64,000 nt of DNA from Saturnia japonica (Eukaryota > Arthropoda > Insecta > Lepidoptera > Saturniidae): contig CM065314.1 of assembly GCA_033032175.1 (NCBI GenBank), positions 2,356,001 to 2,420,000 on the forward strand, given 5' to 3'. Within the stretch, counting starts at the first letter, position 1; every line of letters begins with the position of its first letter. The position numbers were made by a program, and so were the translations under genes. The notes under the pieces are model-generated. The model searched no databases. It was not told the origin of the DNA and saw nothing but the letters and a program-made list of their open reading frames with translations. This document shows positions 31,914-42,128 of this stretch, in pieces.

Positions 31914-32204
31914 TGTTGGGTACGCGTCACTTCCCCTCTGCGTGAGGGAGGGGTGTGACGTTTCCCCGGTTTGGACGGGCGTTTTGTTGCGCCGGATGCC
32001 CGTCTCGTAGACACCGTACGGATGCCAGTGGGTGGCGTGATGTTAGTAGTGAGGGAGTCCGGGGGGTGCAATATTGCACGACCGCTTGAGGTGCCGGGTC
32101 TTCAATAAAAGTCGATATCTTCAATTAATTGTTCGCAGGACGACCAAAGCTTTCTTCTCGTAGTTACTTGTTGCTTGTACTTGAAGACTCGTTGAATTGC
32201 ACCG
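31914..32204. other. GC-richer unclassified repeat-like segment
   Basis: Begins TGTTGGGTACGCGTCACTTC and contains an AATAAAAG after a CpG-rich stretch, which is reminiscent of an LTR. No partner repeat, terminal CA or target duplication could be found in the window, so the class is open. The ORFs here are CpG-driven and not gene-like. Confidence 0.35.
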
Positions 32205-32214
32205 TGCCCAATAC

Positions 32215-32216
<2 letters not shown>

Positions 32217-32281
<65 letters not shown>

Positions 32282-32805
32282 TGACTACACTGTTAGCCTT
32301 AGGGGCCCTATCGTCAAACAGAGCCGCTGCGGCTTTTACAGCTTCACCGGACTTGGGGGCGAGCGCTTAGGGCACTCAGCCGCGAAAGTTTGTGACGACC
32401 CGCACGAGGGTGCCAGAGTGGCCGAACCTCGGCTCGGGCGGTCGTCGCGAATGCGAAAAAGTCGCGATCTAACTAATTCCCTAATCTTATGAGAATTCGA
32501 GCTAACTAATATATACTCATATGCACGTTCCCCTCCTCCTGGGAGGAAGGAAGGAACCGTGCGTATGTGTATTCAGTAATCGGAATGGTTTTTCTACACT
32601 AACTAGCGCAATAGTCTAACTAGCGCAAAAAAAGAAAAAAAAAAGGTCCCTTACAGAACCTATGTACCTGTGTGGTGTGCACGTGTGTGTGTTCATACGT
32701 GTGTAATGTTGTGTGTGGGTAACTAAGTGTTGCACGTATAGTGTCACTTTGTATCGCGCGGGCGGCTGCCTGACCCAAGGGCTTCACACCGAGGAACGGA
32801 CCTAT
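32217..32805 (-). mobile_element. poly(A) retroposon-A copy with 62-T tail
   Basis: 589 bp. On the + strand it begins with 62 consecutive T (32217-32278), the complement of its poly(A) tail. It is flanked by a perfect 12-bp target duplication TGCCCAATACGG at 32205-32216 and 32806-32817. The long pure tail suggests a recent insertion. Confidence 0.88.
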
Positions 32806-32817
32806 TGCCCAATACGG

Positions 32818-33738
32818 CCCCTCTTCGAGCTTAAGTTGTTCGAGGAATGACCGTAAAGAGAGCCCCGTTTTATTTCGTGTTTTAACTTTGTTTTAATTTC
32901 AGTTTTCGCTTTGGTTGCCCTGTTAACCTCTTTATATTTCTCTCGTTATATATCTTATGTACACATGTCATATATCAAAATGTTCCTCTTTGAATTACCT
33001 ATCCATTACATATTCACTTATAATATACATCAAATATATATTTCGTATATAAGCCAAAAACAATGTAATTTACGGGCGGCATCACTATTTTCCGTTCGTA
33101 AAATCTCTATAATATTCGATATACTTACTCTATTGGCTTACTCTATGTGTTAATCTATTCTATATTAGTTATATTTTCACATATGTGACACACAATACAT
33201 AATGATTTATATACATCTTAATATATAACGTGCCACTTGTAATGTAGCGTATTCGCTTACATTTCTCTATAATATTGTCTGTATTAATCTATTTTATCGT
33301 AACACATAGTATATAACACGTAAACACAGTAATATCACATAATACCCTAACCTAATATACGAAAAACAACTGTTCTGTCGCCAACAGTACTAGTCTGTAT
33401 ATGTATAATTTCAGCTCAGGTTTGATTAATTTATGATAATTATTATTAGGGCCAGCCCTAAGGCAACATATAATTGCATTGAATATATTAGTATAGCGGC
33501 TGCTCCACGCGCCAGATACAAGGGGCCAAACATGGCCTTTTTCATATATCAAATGTGAACGTGTGGCTAATATATAAAAGTATAAGGGACTTTCCCCACA
33601 AACTTAAGTTCAAGTTAAGATTATGAGTGAATTAGCCGTAAAACGAATTGTATGACCAAGGTTATGTCGCAGACCGGTACGTTGAATACTTATCGCACTA
33701 TAATCAAACCTTGCACACAAGCATTGAGTTACTATGTA
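32818..33738. other. AT-rich intergenic, no gene recognised
   Basis: No coding exon or repeat partner is seen. ORFs of 60-80 codons here are low-complexity AT-rich frames. Confidence 0.4.
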
Positions 33739-34443
33739 CTATAGTCGTACAAGTTCGTGCGCGACTGTACTGTGTTTTCGACAGACATTAGCGGGGACGA
33801 GTTACAATAGACGACAACGGGGGCGAGTAATGTGGCGGGGAAGAGAAACGTGTGCAATTGAGTGCCGTGTGTGCGTAAGTCACAGTACACTGAAGTAAAC
33901 AGTATTACGTCTTTATACAAACGGTCGAAAGGAAACTTAGGCAAACTACAGTACACAATAGTCGCGATTACGCAATTTATAACTAATGACGAAATATTAT
34001 ATTACTTACTTCCTAGAATGTAAAATCGTTTTTGATTTATTAAACTTTAAACAAAGAAATATATTTTTATTTAAAAAAATATACATTTCCTTCTTACTTT
34101 TACTCAATGGTAATCACAATCACTTTTAAAACTAGAAATAAAACACAAGCAGAAATAACTTAAATTAAATCTTACACAATTCTTAGTAGTTAATATAGTG
34201 TGGTGAAAAGATAATAATGACATTTTAATATATCATTATCAAATAAGCAAGTACGGTAACCCAAGAAATACAGTCTTAGGGCAGTCCTAGTGCGTGTTTA
34301 TCTACCGAGCGGCTGTAGGTAATTATTTCAAGAATATGCTGTTTACTTTAGTGTACCTACTGTAGTGACGTTTTGTTGTGCTACCTCGTCCCCGCCAACG
34401 TTTCTCACATTGGAAGGTCTCACACGAACTTTTTTGACTATAG
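33739..34443. mobile_element. fold-back MITE M1 with long inverted arms
   Basis: About 705 bp. The left end CTATAGTCGTACAAGTTCGT is matched in inverse at the right end (CACACGAACTTTTTTGACTA then TAG). Inner arm blocks also pair: TACACTGAAGTAAACAGTAT on the left and ATGCTGTTTACTTTAGTGTA on the right. CTCGTCCCCGCCAACG pairs with GTTAGCGGGG-type sequence. A related element is at 50126-50458. There is no ORF. Confidence 0.65.
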
Positions 34444-34804
34444 AGCATCTATTACGAAGAAAAATACATAAAAGGATATAGGTGTTTTCCATCAATAATC
34501 TGATGGAAATTTGCTAATATGAGATGTGTGATTTAGATCAATAGGGGTCGTGCACGAAATATAGAGACAGACAGTCACGGTCTCTAGTATCAAATTTTTA
34601 CACTACTGTGAAGAAACATTTGCAAAGCATTTCTTTACTTACTTTACGTTTCAACTTTAGATTATTACCGTCGAATTTAAACATATTTTTTCTACAGTTA
34701 TAATATTTTATAATTAGGCAAAATATTAAATTCCACGCAGCAGAAACAAACAGTTTATTAATAATATTAATAATTTATTATTGGCCATAGAATTTTACAA
34801 ACAA
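34444..34804. other. intergenic, no feature recognised
   Basis: AT-rich spacer between the M1 element and the block shared with P450 copy 1 intron 5. Confidence 0.35.
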
Positions 34805-35045
34805 TTTAAATCAAAATACAGTTAAATATAGGTTTTAGTAGACAATACTTAAGCAATATGTAGTAATAGTGTAATACGTAGTCAATATTATTTAAAAATG
34901 CATCGAAAGATAAATTCATAGTATTTGACACAAAACTATTTAGATTTTGTTTGATAAATTCGATTAATTATAGATAAAGTTTATATCATAATGTCGCATT
35001 AATTGTTAGAAAGGTGTGAGCATAGATTTAAATTGGTTCCAATTA
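34805..35045 (+). repeat. block shared with P450 copy 1 intron 5
   Basis: AAATACAGTTAAATATAGGT, AGTAGACAATACTTAAGCAA and TTAAATTGGTTCCAATT match 22580-22830 in order and orientation. No neighbouring P450 exon sequence is visible. Confidence 0.6.
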
Positions 35046-35530
35046 AACCATACACTATGTATATAAAATCACATTTAAATTCTATATTTGAGAAGTTTCT
35101 AAGCATTTGTTTCAACTTATAAAGTTATTTTCGTACATTACAATTTTTATGATAATTATATAAACCATTACTTGTATTTTTTATAATTACAAAAGAAGAT
35201 GGATACTCTTTCATACAGACATGGGCCTGGGTAAAAAAGATGTAAAAATATGAAAACAGTGTAAATTAATAGCTAATGCATTATCCAACAGTCACTGAAA
35301 ATTAAGTGGATCTTTTGCAATCTAAAAGCAGAGATTTAGGATATTTCGTAAAAGCGAATTCAAGTAATAAACTTCAATTAAACAAACTATTTTTGAAATA
35401 GGATTAATATTAAAAAGGGCTATTTTTATTATCATTGAAATTTATTCGTTTTCTTATTTTGTTGATTGTGAATTTAGAATTATCGAGCCTTGCCTTTGAA
35501 TAATTTGGCACTTTACTTAAAGCATATAAA
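35046..35530. other. intergenic, no feature recognised
   Basis: AT-rich sequence leading to the TA target of the first mariner. Confidence 0.35.
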
Positions 35531-35532
35531 TA

Positions 35533-36615
35533 TTAGGTCCTTCCATATGAAATTGGCGTTTTCTTGAACTGGTCACTTTGTTCTCAGATATATGGCGTCT
35601 GGTTAGAAATTCATAATTCAAATTTTTTTCAAATTTCGGCTTGTGTTCTTGTGTTTCGAATTTAGTGATTCATTTGTTTTCGCACCATTCTATTTTTCTT
35701 TGACATCGTTCTATCCACAAAATATAAATTTTAAAATATTGCCTTATTTACGAATATAAGTTCCATTGTGGCATCCAGTGCTGCAGAATCAGCTCGAAGG
35801 ATTAATGATGTGTATGGGAAAGCTACTCTAAAAGAAAGCACGGTACGTTTTTGGTTCCAACGTTTACGTTCTGGAAATTTTGACCTACGAAACAAACCCT
35901 GTGGACGGCCGGAGACCATAGTTGAAAATGAAGAAGCAAAGGTGATCCTTGAAGAGCATCATTCGCAAACCATATCAGAGTAAGCGGCAGGGTTTGGTGT
36001 GAGTGATAAAAAAATTAATTCACTTGAAACAAACAGGAAAAGAGAAAAAGCTGGAGAAATGGGTACCGCATGAATTGACTGAAGCACGCCAACAAACACC
36101 TATCGAGTTCTGCATTACATTACTCAACCGTCACAATAACGAGGGAATATTGAATCGTATTGTTACTTGTGACGAAAAATGGATCCTTTACGACAATCGG
36201 AAACGCTTATCACAGTGGTTTAACCCAAGACAACCGGCCAAATCCTGTCCCAAGCTAAAGTCGTCTCAGAAAAAGGTATTGGACTCACCAATAAACACTC
36301 GTTTGGTGGACCAGTGCTGGTGTTATACACTACAGCTTCGTAAGATCTGTCCAGACGATAACGGCAGATCTGTATTGTCAACAATTGCAAACCATGATGG
36401 AAAAGCTAGCCGTTAAACAACCGAGACTGGTCAATATCTCAAGCCCACTGCTGCTTCAGAACAACGCTAGACCCTATACTTTACGACCGACGGTCGCTAA
36501 ATTAGAGGAACTGCGGTTGGAATGTCTCCGAAACCCACCATATTCCCCGGACATTGCTCCAACAGATTACCACTTTTTTCGGAATTTGGACAATTTCTTG
36601 CAAGGAAAATAAATC
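35533..36615 (+). mobile_element. mariner element, 3' truncated
   Basis: The left end TTAGGTCCTTCCATATGAAA follows a TA (35531-35532) and matches the ends of the intact-length mariner at 46995-48277. The right terminal repeat is absent: transposase sequence stops near 36615 and runs into a retroposon-A fragment. Confidence 0.8.
35715..36612 (+). pseudogene. mariner transposase, degraded
   Basis: Fragments in different frames follow mariner order. They are an N-terminal HTH region (SSAAESARRINDVYG, 35768 on), the catalytic core start TCDEKWILYDN (first Asp present), QNNARPYT (the second catalytic Asp replaced by Asn) and YSPDIAPTDYHFF (third Asp). A stop and frameshifts at about 35980 and 36290-36400 break it. 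It cannot make a functional transposase. Confidence 0.85.
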
Positions 36616-36629
36616 CCTATCCGTAAAAT

Positions 36630-36775
36630 TCGATCTAACTAGATATACATATATGCGTGTTCCTGTCTTCTGGGAGGAAGGGAGAAACATGCGTATATCC
36701 ATTCAGTAATCTGGCAATTTGGTCTAACTAGCCGAAAAAGAAAAAAAGGTCCCATACAGAACTTATGTACCTGTG
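36630..36775 (-). repeat. retroposon-A internal fragment
   Basis: Carries GTGTTCCTGTCTTCTGGGAG, the AAAAAGGTCCCATACAGAAC block and TATGTACCTGTG. It lacks both the poly(A) end and the 5' region. Confidence 0.5.
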
Positions 36776-36925
36776 ATAGGTAATACTGTTAGGTTGTATA
36801 ATAAGATTTCAAAGCAAATTACTGATTTACCCAACAATGAATATCAGTTAGTTATGTCTGGAAGTGACTCTCTCTATGTGCATCCACTAAATTATTATTA
36901 ATGTTTTATATTAACATTTGTGTAT

Positions 36926-37100
36926 AGTTGGAAAAAAGATAAACCCGGCCGAGTTTCTTGCCGGTTCTTCTCGATGACTGGGATGTTTTCCGAACCGATA
37001 ATAATGTGTTCACGTTCATTAAATACCTTCTTAGGGCCTAAATTGAATAAAGAATTTTTTGGTATTGATTTTGACTTATATTTGCATAAAACATACACAC
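36926..37100 (+). repeat. R7 repeat (LINE 3' UTR-like)
   Basis: CCGAGTTTCTTGCCGGTTCT, then GGGATGTTTTCCGAACCG and AATTGAATAAAGAATTTTTT. A second copy (43895-45012) is the target into which the TRIM element inserted. The sequence resembles 3' ends of lepidopteran LINEs ending in TTTGAC repeats. Confidence 0.55.
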
Positions 37101-37259
37101 TTATACATGTAAAAGTGATGTAAATATGAGAGATATGATATCAATGTGATGTCAAACTACGGTCACGTGATTACTGAGAACTGTTTTACATATATTAGGG
37201 GCAAGCATAGGGGGCGACATCGGAGTCGTTATTGACTTTTTTAAATTTTGTATAGTTTA

Positions 37260-38566
37260 TACAAGGTGTCCAGAAAGGGTATCGGGTATTTGTTTTCGCG
37301 CCATAATCGAAACGGGGCGTCTAAAGGGTGCGGGGAGGGGTTAGTGGCGTCCGCCATTTTGTGGAGTTTTAGTCACGATGGAACAGTACTCGGGGACGCA
37401 TTGCGCATTTTGCGTACGAGCGTATTATCGTAATGGTGATTCAATAGTGACTGCTCAACGTCTCTATCGTGCGGAATATCGTACACGCCACGCGCCAAGT
37501 GACGATAGCATTAGGAAATGGATCAGGATGTTCGAGAATACAGGTGCGACAGTTAAAATTCAAAACTCTGGTCGTCCTCGTTCAGTTCGCAATGAAGAAA
37601 CAATTGAAGAAGTTGAGGCGTCGGTTCGTCAAAATCCGTCTTTATCCATCCGAAAGCGAAGCCAAGCGTTGAACATCAAAAAATCGTCTTTACATTCGAT
37701 TTTAAAGAAAGACTTACATCTAAAAGCCTATAAAATTCAATTGGTTCAAGAATTGAAGGATACGGACTATGCTAATCGACTGAATTTTGCGAACGAAATG
37801 CTGCAGCGATTTAACAACTTTAACAACATACTGTTCAGTGACGAAGCAAATTTTCACCTGAATGGTCATGTTAATAAGCAGAATTGTCGGTACTGGGCAG
37901 TGGAGAATCCGAAACGAAAGCATGAACGACCCCTGCATAGCCCAAAGGTCGTTGTTTGGGCCGCTATGTCTGCTAAAGGCATAATTGGTCCTTATTTTCA
38001 TGAAGATCAACGAGGCCGAGCAATTAATGTGAATAGTGACCGTTATTGCGATATGTTACGATATTTTTTGGTCCCAGAGTTGCAGTAGTTTGCAGGTTTC
38101 AACTCAAGAACGTGGTTCCAGCAAGATGGGGCCACTTGTCATACCTCAAATGACTCAATGGAAGTTGTTAACGAATTATTCCCTAATAAAGTCATTTCGC
38201 GAAGGGGTAACATCAACTGGCCTCCCAGAAGCCCCGACCTTAGCCCGCTTGACTATTTTGCATGGGGATACCTTAAAAGTAAGGTTTATCAAAACAATCC
38301 GACGAATCTAACCCAGTTAAAGCAAAATATCAGGTCAGAAATGGCAGCAATATCGATAGCTATGTGTCAACGTGTTATCGCCAATCTTCGTTTCCGTTTA
38401 GAAGAGTGCCAGCAACGTAACGGTCATCATTTGGATAACATCATCTTTTCCAAATAATTCTCCAATTCATATGCTAATAATAAACAATTAACTCTTTTAT
38501 TGCATACAAATAATTTTTGTTTCATTGAACTTACAAATACCCGATACCCTTTCTGGACACCTTGTA
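37260..38566 (+). mobile_element. Tc1/mariner-type transposon with perfect TIRs
   Basis: 1,307 bp bounded by TA target duplications (37258-37259 and 38567-38568). The terminal inverted repeats are 34 bp and appear perfect; they begin TACAAGGTGTCCAGAAAGGG. It contains a single transposase frame with one internal stop. Perfect TIRs point to a young element. Confidence 0.93.
37378..38457 (+). pseudogene. Tc1/mariner-type transposase, one internal stop
   Basis: A DUF4817-like helix-turn-helix start (MEQYSGTHCAFCVRAYYRNG) leads into a DDD catalytic core: FSDEANFHLNG (first Asp), WFQQDGATCHTS (second Asp) and WPPRSPDLSPLDYFAWG (third Asp). There are 36 residues between the second and third Asp. 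One amber codon at 38086-38088 interrupts the frame just before the second Asp. The same frame then continues to a natural stop at 38457, 359 sense codons plus the stop overall. The product as read is truncated and presumably inactive. Otherwise it is almost intact. Confidence 0.88.
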
Positions 38567-38568
38567 TA

Positions 38569-39077
38569 ATCTCACTTGATTTAAAGTGACAATTTAGCCC
38601 AAGATATCAATCACGCTAAGCTTAGTGAGAGAACTGGTTCTTAAAAGCAGCTGTCGGAACATGCCTATAGGTCTTGGTGATGGAAGGAACGTGTTTTTTA
38701 TTTACTTTTTATAATTTTAGGATTTACCTGATTTTTATAACTATTGCAATATCTTCAGCAAACAGTACGCTGGGGTGATTAATTTTTTTTGCTTTCATTT
38801 ATGTCAACTACGAACAATAAGGGCCCCAATATTTTGTATATACATATTTTATTGGAACGAAGTTCCTTACGGCAGGCTTGGAGGAGATAGGGGTTTTACT
38901 GTGCGACCGAACTGAAAAAAATGTGATAGTAAAACCGTAAGAAAAAGTCCGTGGAATCAAACCGTTAAATGAGACGTGCGCAGGCGCGACAGTCGCATAC
39001 ACAAGCGAGTAGTGTATGATACCTTTCTCTTTCTCCTTCTTTCTTTTATTATTTTCTTATCATTTTTCTTATTTTAA
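38569..39077. other. intergenic, no feature recognised
   Basis: AT-rich spacer downstream of the Tc1/mariner-type element. No repeat partner was found. Confidence 0.35.
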
Positions 39078-39311
39078 GTAATTTATTATTTCCTAAAATA
39101 CTGAATTTCCTAAATACTTTCTTGTACTTAAATAAAAACTAATCAGCAAAATTTAAGAGAAAAATCAAGAAAACCTACATAAAATTGAGATTTATTTTAC
39201 GTAATTTATTATTTCCTAAAATACTGAATTTCCTAAATACTTTCCTGTACTTAAATAAAAACTAATCAGCAAAATTTAAGAGAAAAATCAAGAAAACCTA
39301 CATAAAATTGA
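39078..39311. repeat. two-unit tandem duplication, period 123 bp
   Basis: Two units of about 111 bp (from GTAATTTATTATTTCCTAAA to CATAAAATTGAG) at 39078 and 39201. They differ at one visible position (TTTCTTGTAC against TTTCCTGTAC), so the duplication is recent. Confidence 0.8.
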
Positions 39312-39849
39312 GCACGATTTTTTTTTTTTGCAAATTGTGTCGATTCTACATTAGCCGAAGGAACTTCGTTCCTACCTGGTGTCCCACGACACCACATCTT
39401 TTTTTAAAATATTTTAAGAACTCAATAATTTGTATTTCTTTACTAGAACCTGTGTTTTAGTTCCCGTTAAGTAACAATATTAATATTTGATATATCTGTA
39501 TATTGCTGACGATTCTTTAAACATGAAGAAAGTAATTCTAGTCCTTCGCTGCGAATACCATATATCGCTAATTTGTTGTTTGTTGTGGTTTTTGTTGTTT
39601 GTTTGTCATGTCCAGATAGGTAGGTACTCTATTAACTATACTATTCATTATGTTTTAATAAAAGATAAAGATTTGTTGCAAATTAATTAATAATTAAACA
39701 ATTGGAAGTTTATTTATAATTTTACATTAATTCAGGAAAGGAGTACCTTACCAAAAAATATAGATATGACATAGCTAGACTGAGAGCTTATTAAACAAAT
39801 AGGTTAAGTGACTCAGCAATGATACTGCTATAATTTTTTTAAACCAGTA
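39312..39849. other. intergenic, no feature recognised
   Basis: AT-rich with a poly(T) run near 39319. The 67-codon ORF at 39487 is low-complexity and unsupported. Confidence 0.35.
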
Positions 39850-39859
39850 AATATGACAA

Positions 39860-41400
39860 AGGAGCAGGGCAACATAAAAGTATATCATCAAAACATCAAT
39901 CGCTTCCCTGGCATAATATTATAGTTATTATTAGATAGAGGGAGACTAGATATAATATAAATATCCGAGGATACAATATCACACACGGCCATTTAATTCC
40001 AAACTAAGCAAAGCTTGTATTATGGTAACTAAATAGCTGATATATATATTTAACACCCAGACACACAACTGACAATTATACTCATCACACAAAAGTCCGT
40101 CATGGGCGGGGATCGAACCCGCGACCTCTCGGCTCTATAGTAGTGTTTACTACCACTGCTGCACTGAGATATATTATGTTTTACAGAAACTTAGCTCAAA
40201 CCTGACAGGATGTTGTTTGATGTACCACACTTTTTAGTTGCTAGTGTTTATAATCGAACAATCGCAGTTGGTGGTGGTTGTAAAAAATTTAAAGTTCAAA
40301 ATGATATATGTAGACTCTCAATTGACCGTGTTTTTGAAGTGGCTTGTGCAGAGAGTGACGGATTAATTATAATATGTGTTCACAGACCTCCAGCATCAAA
40401 TATTTAACTATTCATACAAACAATGGAGGAAATTTGAATAAGAATATTCAATGTCAATAAGTCAGTATTAGTTTGTGGTGACTTTAATAAGATATTTTAA
40501 GTTCATCGCCGGAGGTCACTACATACACGTCGCTATTTAAGTTATTTAACTTAGACCCGCTTTTTAATAAGTTAACCAGAACGTCCTAGACTTCATCTTG
40601 CACATATAGACAATATTTTTAGTAACTTTATAAGTAATAGTATTATGTCTCACAATAAAGGCCAAACTGTTGAAATAAACTATGACAGACCTAGCGGTGA
40701 TTGTAGAAGAACAGTTAGATTTATATCAGAAACTAGATTAGATCGTTTAAATATTAACATTAAACATCAATTAATTATCTACAGACGTTTTAAATAATAC
40801 AGATCCTAATCAACTATGGCAGCTTGTCATATCATAAGCATTGAATTTACTAAACATTGTCCAATAAATGTTAATAGAAAATCATTTACAACTTGTGATT
40901 CGTTTCATTTCTATGTTAGAGATTAATGAAAAAAAATGTAGGTAAACGAGTTTTGTGCTGCTGCAAAAGCGATATTCTTAAGAAATAAAGTTCTTATATC
41001 TAGTAAATAAGGAAACATGAAAAAAAATTCGCTAAATGTAAACGTCGAGGGAGTACATATCTCAAACAGTTCAGATGTAGCAACTGTTTTTCAAGATTAT
41101 TTCACAAATATACATTTAGAAGTAACCGAAAATATAATATCGTCACCCCACGGTACCCGTATCTCTTTTGGAAAAGCTGATTGCACCTTTAAATACTAAA
41201 TTTCATTTTACATCCATTAGCGCAGGTAAAACAATTAGAGCTTTTAAATTTATTTATTTTTTTAACTTAAAAAATAGTGAAGACATTTGGTGCAAGTAAG
41301 TAGTAGTAGTTCATATATTTAATCAGTGCATAGAAATAGGAACTTTCCCTATTATGATAAAAATAAGTGAAATAGTTCCATTGCTTAAATATTTTTATAA
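39860..41400 (+). pseudogene. LINE relic: endonuclease to start of RT
   Basis: Scattered frames match Jockey/CR1-type LINE proteins in the right order: KVYHQNINRFPG (endonuclease start), LCFTET then a stop then LKPDR, IIICVHRPPAS (endonuclease core), VCGDFNK-like sequence, and near 41320 HIFNQCIEIGTFPIM followed by SEIVPLLK, the typical region before RT. Many stops and frameshifts. A SINE interrupts it at 39964-40167. Confidence 0.6.
39964..40167 (-). mobile_element. tRNA-derived SINE nested in the LINE relic
   Basis: The minus strand has an A-box-like GCAGCAGTGGTAG and the B-box GGTTCGATCCC with a tRNA-like stem. The flanks AGATATAATAT (left) and AGATATATTATG (right) look like a diverged target duplication. 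Its context within LINE coding sequence argues against a real tRNA gene. Confidence 0.6.
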
Positions 41401-41813
41401 TAGTTCGACATAGTGACGGTACCTACTCTCGCTAATGGTAGGCATAGAACAATACTAACACAACGGCGACCTCCGAGATATCTAAATCCATCGGTGGTAG
41501 CCGCTCTCTGTTGCCATAGGTATATTAAATATTTTTTTCGATAATCTTCTATCAGTACTAAGGTTCTGTTTCCATTTATGTCATCACCAAAACCTTGAGA
41601 ACATTATGATAAACCCTCAGAAGTGAGTTCTATATGCACTTGGCCATTTTTTATGCTACGGAAATCGAGAGGTATTCCACACGAACACGGCAATTTCGGT
41701 GGCTGAACATGGCAATTCGAGATTTGACCCTAGCAATACTGAATAACTTTGGCAATCGAAAATTATAGTATTGTCGTCCTACAGTTATCGTTATCGACAT
41801 AAAGTATATCAAC

Positions 41814-41820
41814 TATATAA
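41814..41820 (+). promoter_or_regulatory. candidate TATA box of P450 copy 2
   Basis: TATATAA about 120 nt before the ATG, with TCAGT initiator-like motifs downstream (41831-41835 and 41876-41880). The spacing to either is not ideal, so this is tentative. Confidence 0.25.
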
Positions 41821-41934
41821 GTGGGAGGCCTCAGTAGTACCAATAGTTTCCGCTAGGACTAATAGTGCCCTGTGCTCAGTGTGCTCTTGTGCTCACTGCT
41901 CAGTGCTCAGTAAGTCTGTAACAACTGAAGGAGA

Positions 41935-42128
41935 ATGTGGTGGTTTGCGGTATTCTTTGTGGTCTGGTGGTTTTATTACTTTAAGAGACGTTTAAGTTAT
42001 TTCTCGTCGAGGGGAGTGAAGACGCTGCCGCCGGTACCGTTTTTGGGGAATCTGACAGCCGTCACTTTCGGAAGAGAAAATATCGCGGAGACAATTGAGG
42101 CAGGATACGCAGCGTTCGCAGATCAAAG
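41935..42128 (+). CDS. P450 copy 2, exon 1
   Basis: ATG in AAGGAGAATGTGGTGG, the same context as copy 1. It encodes the anchor and hinge (GVKTLPPVPFLGN). Donor AAAG|GTACAC, phase 2. Confidence 0.92.

Noticed and set aside
31886..32124. Arg/Pro-rich minus-strand ORFs
   Set aside because: They come from a CpG-rich repeat-like segment. Two overlapping frames are equally open, and no domain is visible.
36898..37123. Overlapping ORFs on both strands
   Set aside because: They coincide with the R7 repeat (LINE 3' UTR-like) and have no coding signal.
40100..40167. tRNA-like sequence with B-box on the minus strand
   Set aside because: Tail, flanking duplication and position inside a LINE relic mark it as a SINE. 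The acceptor stem does not pair properly by eye.
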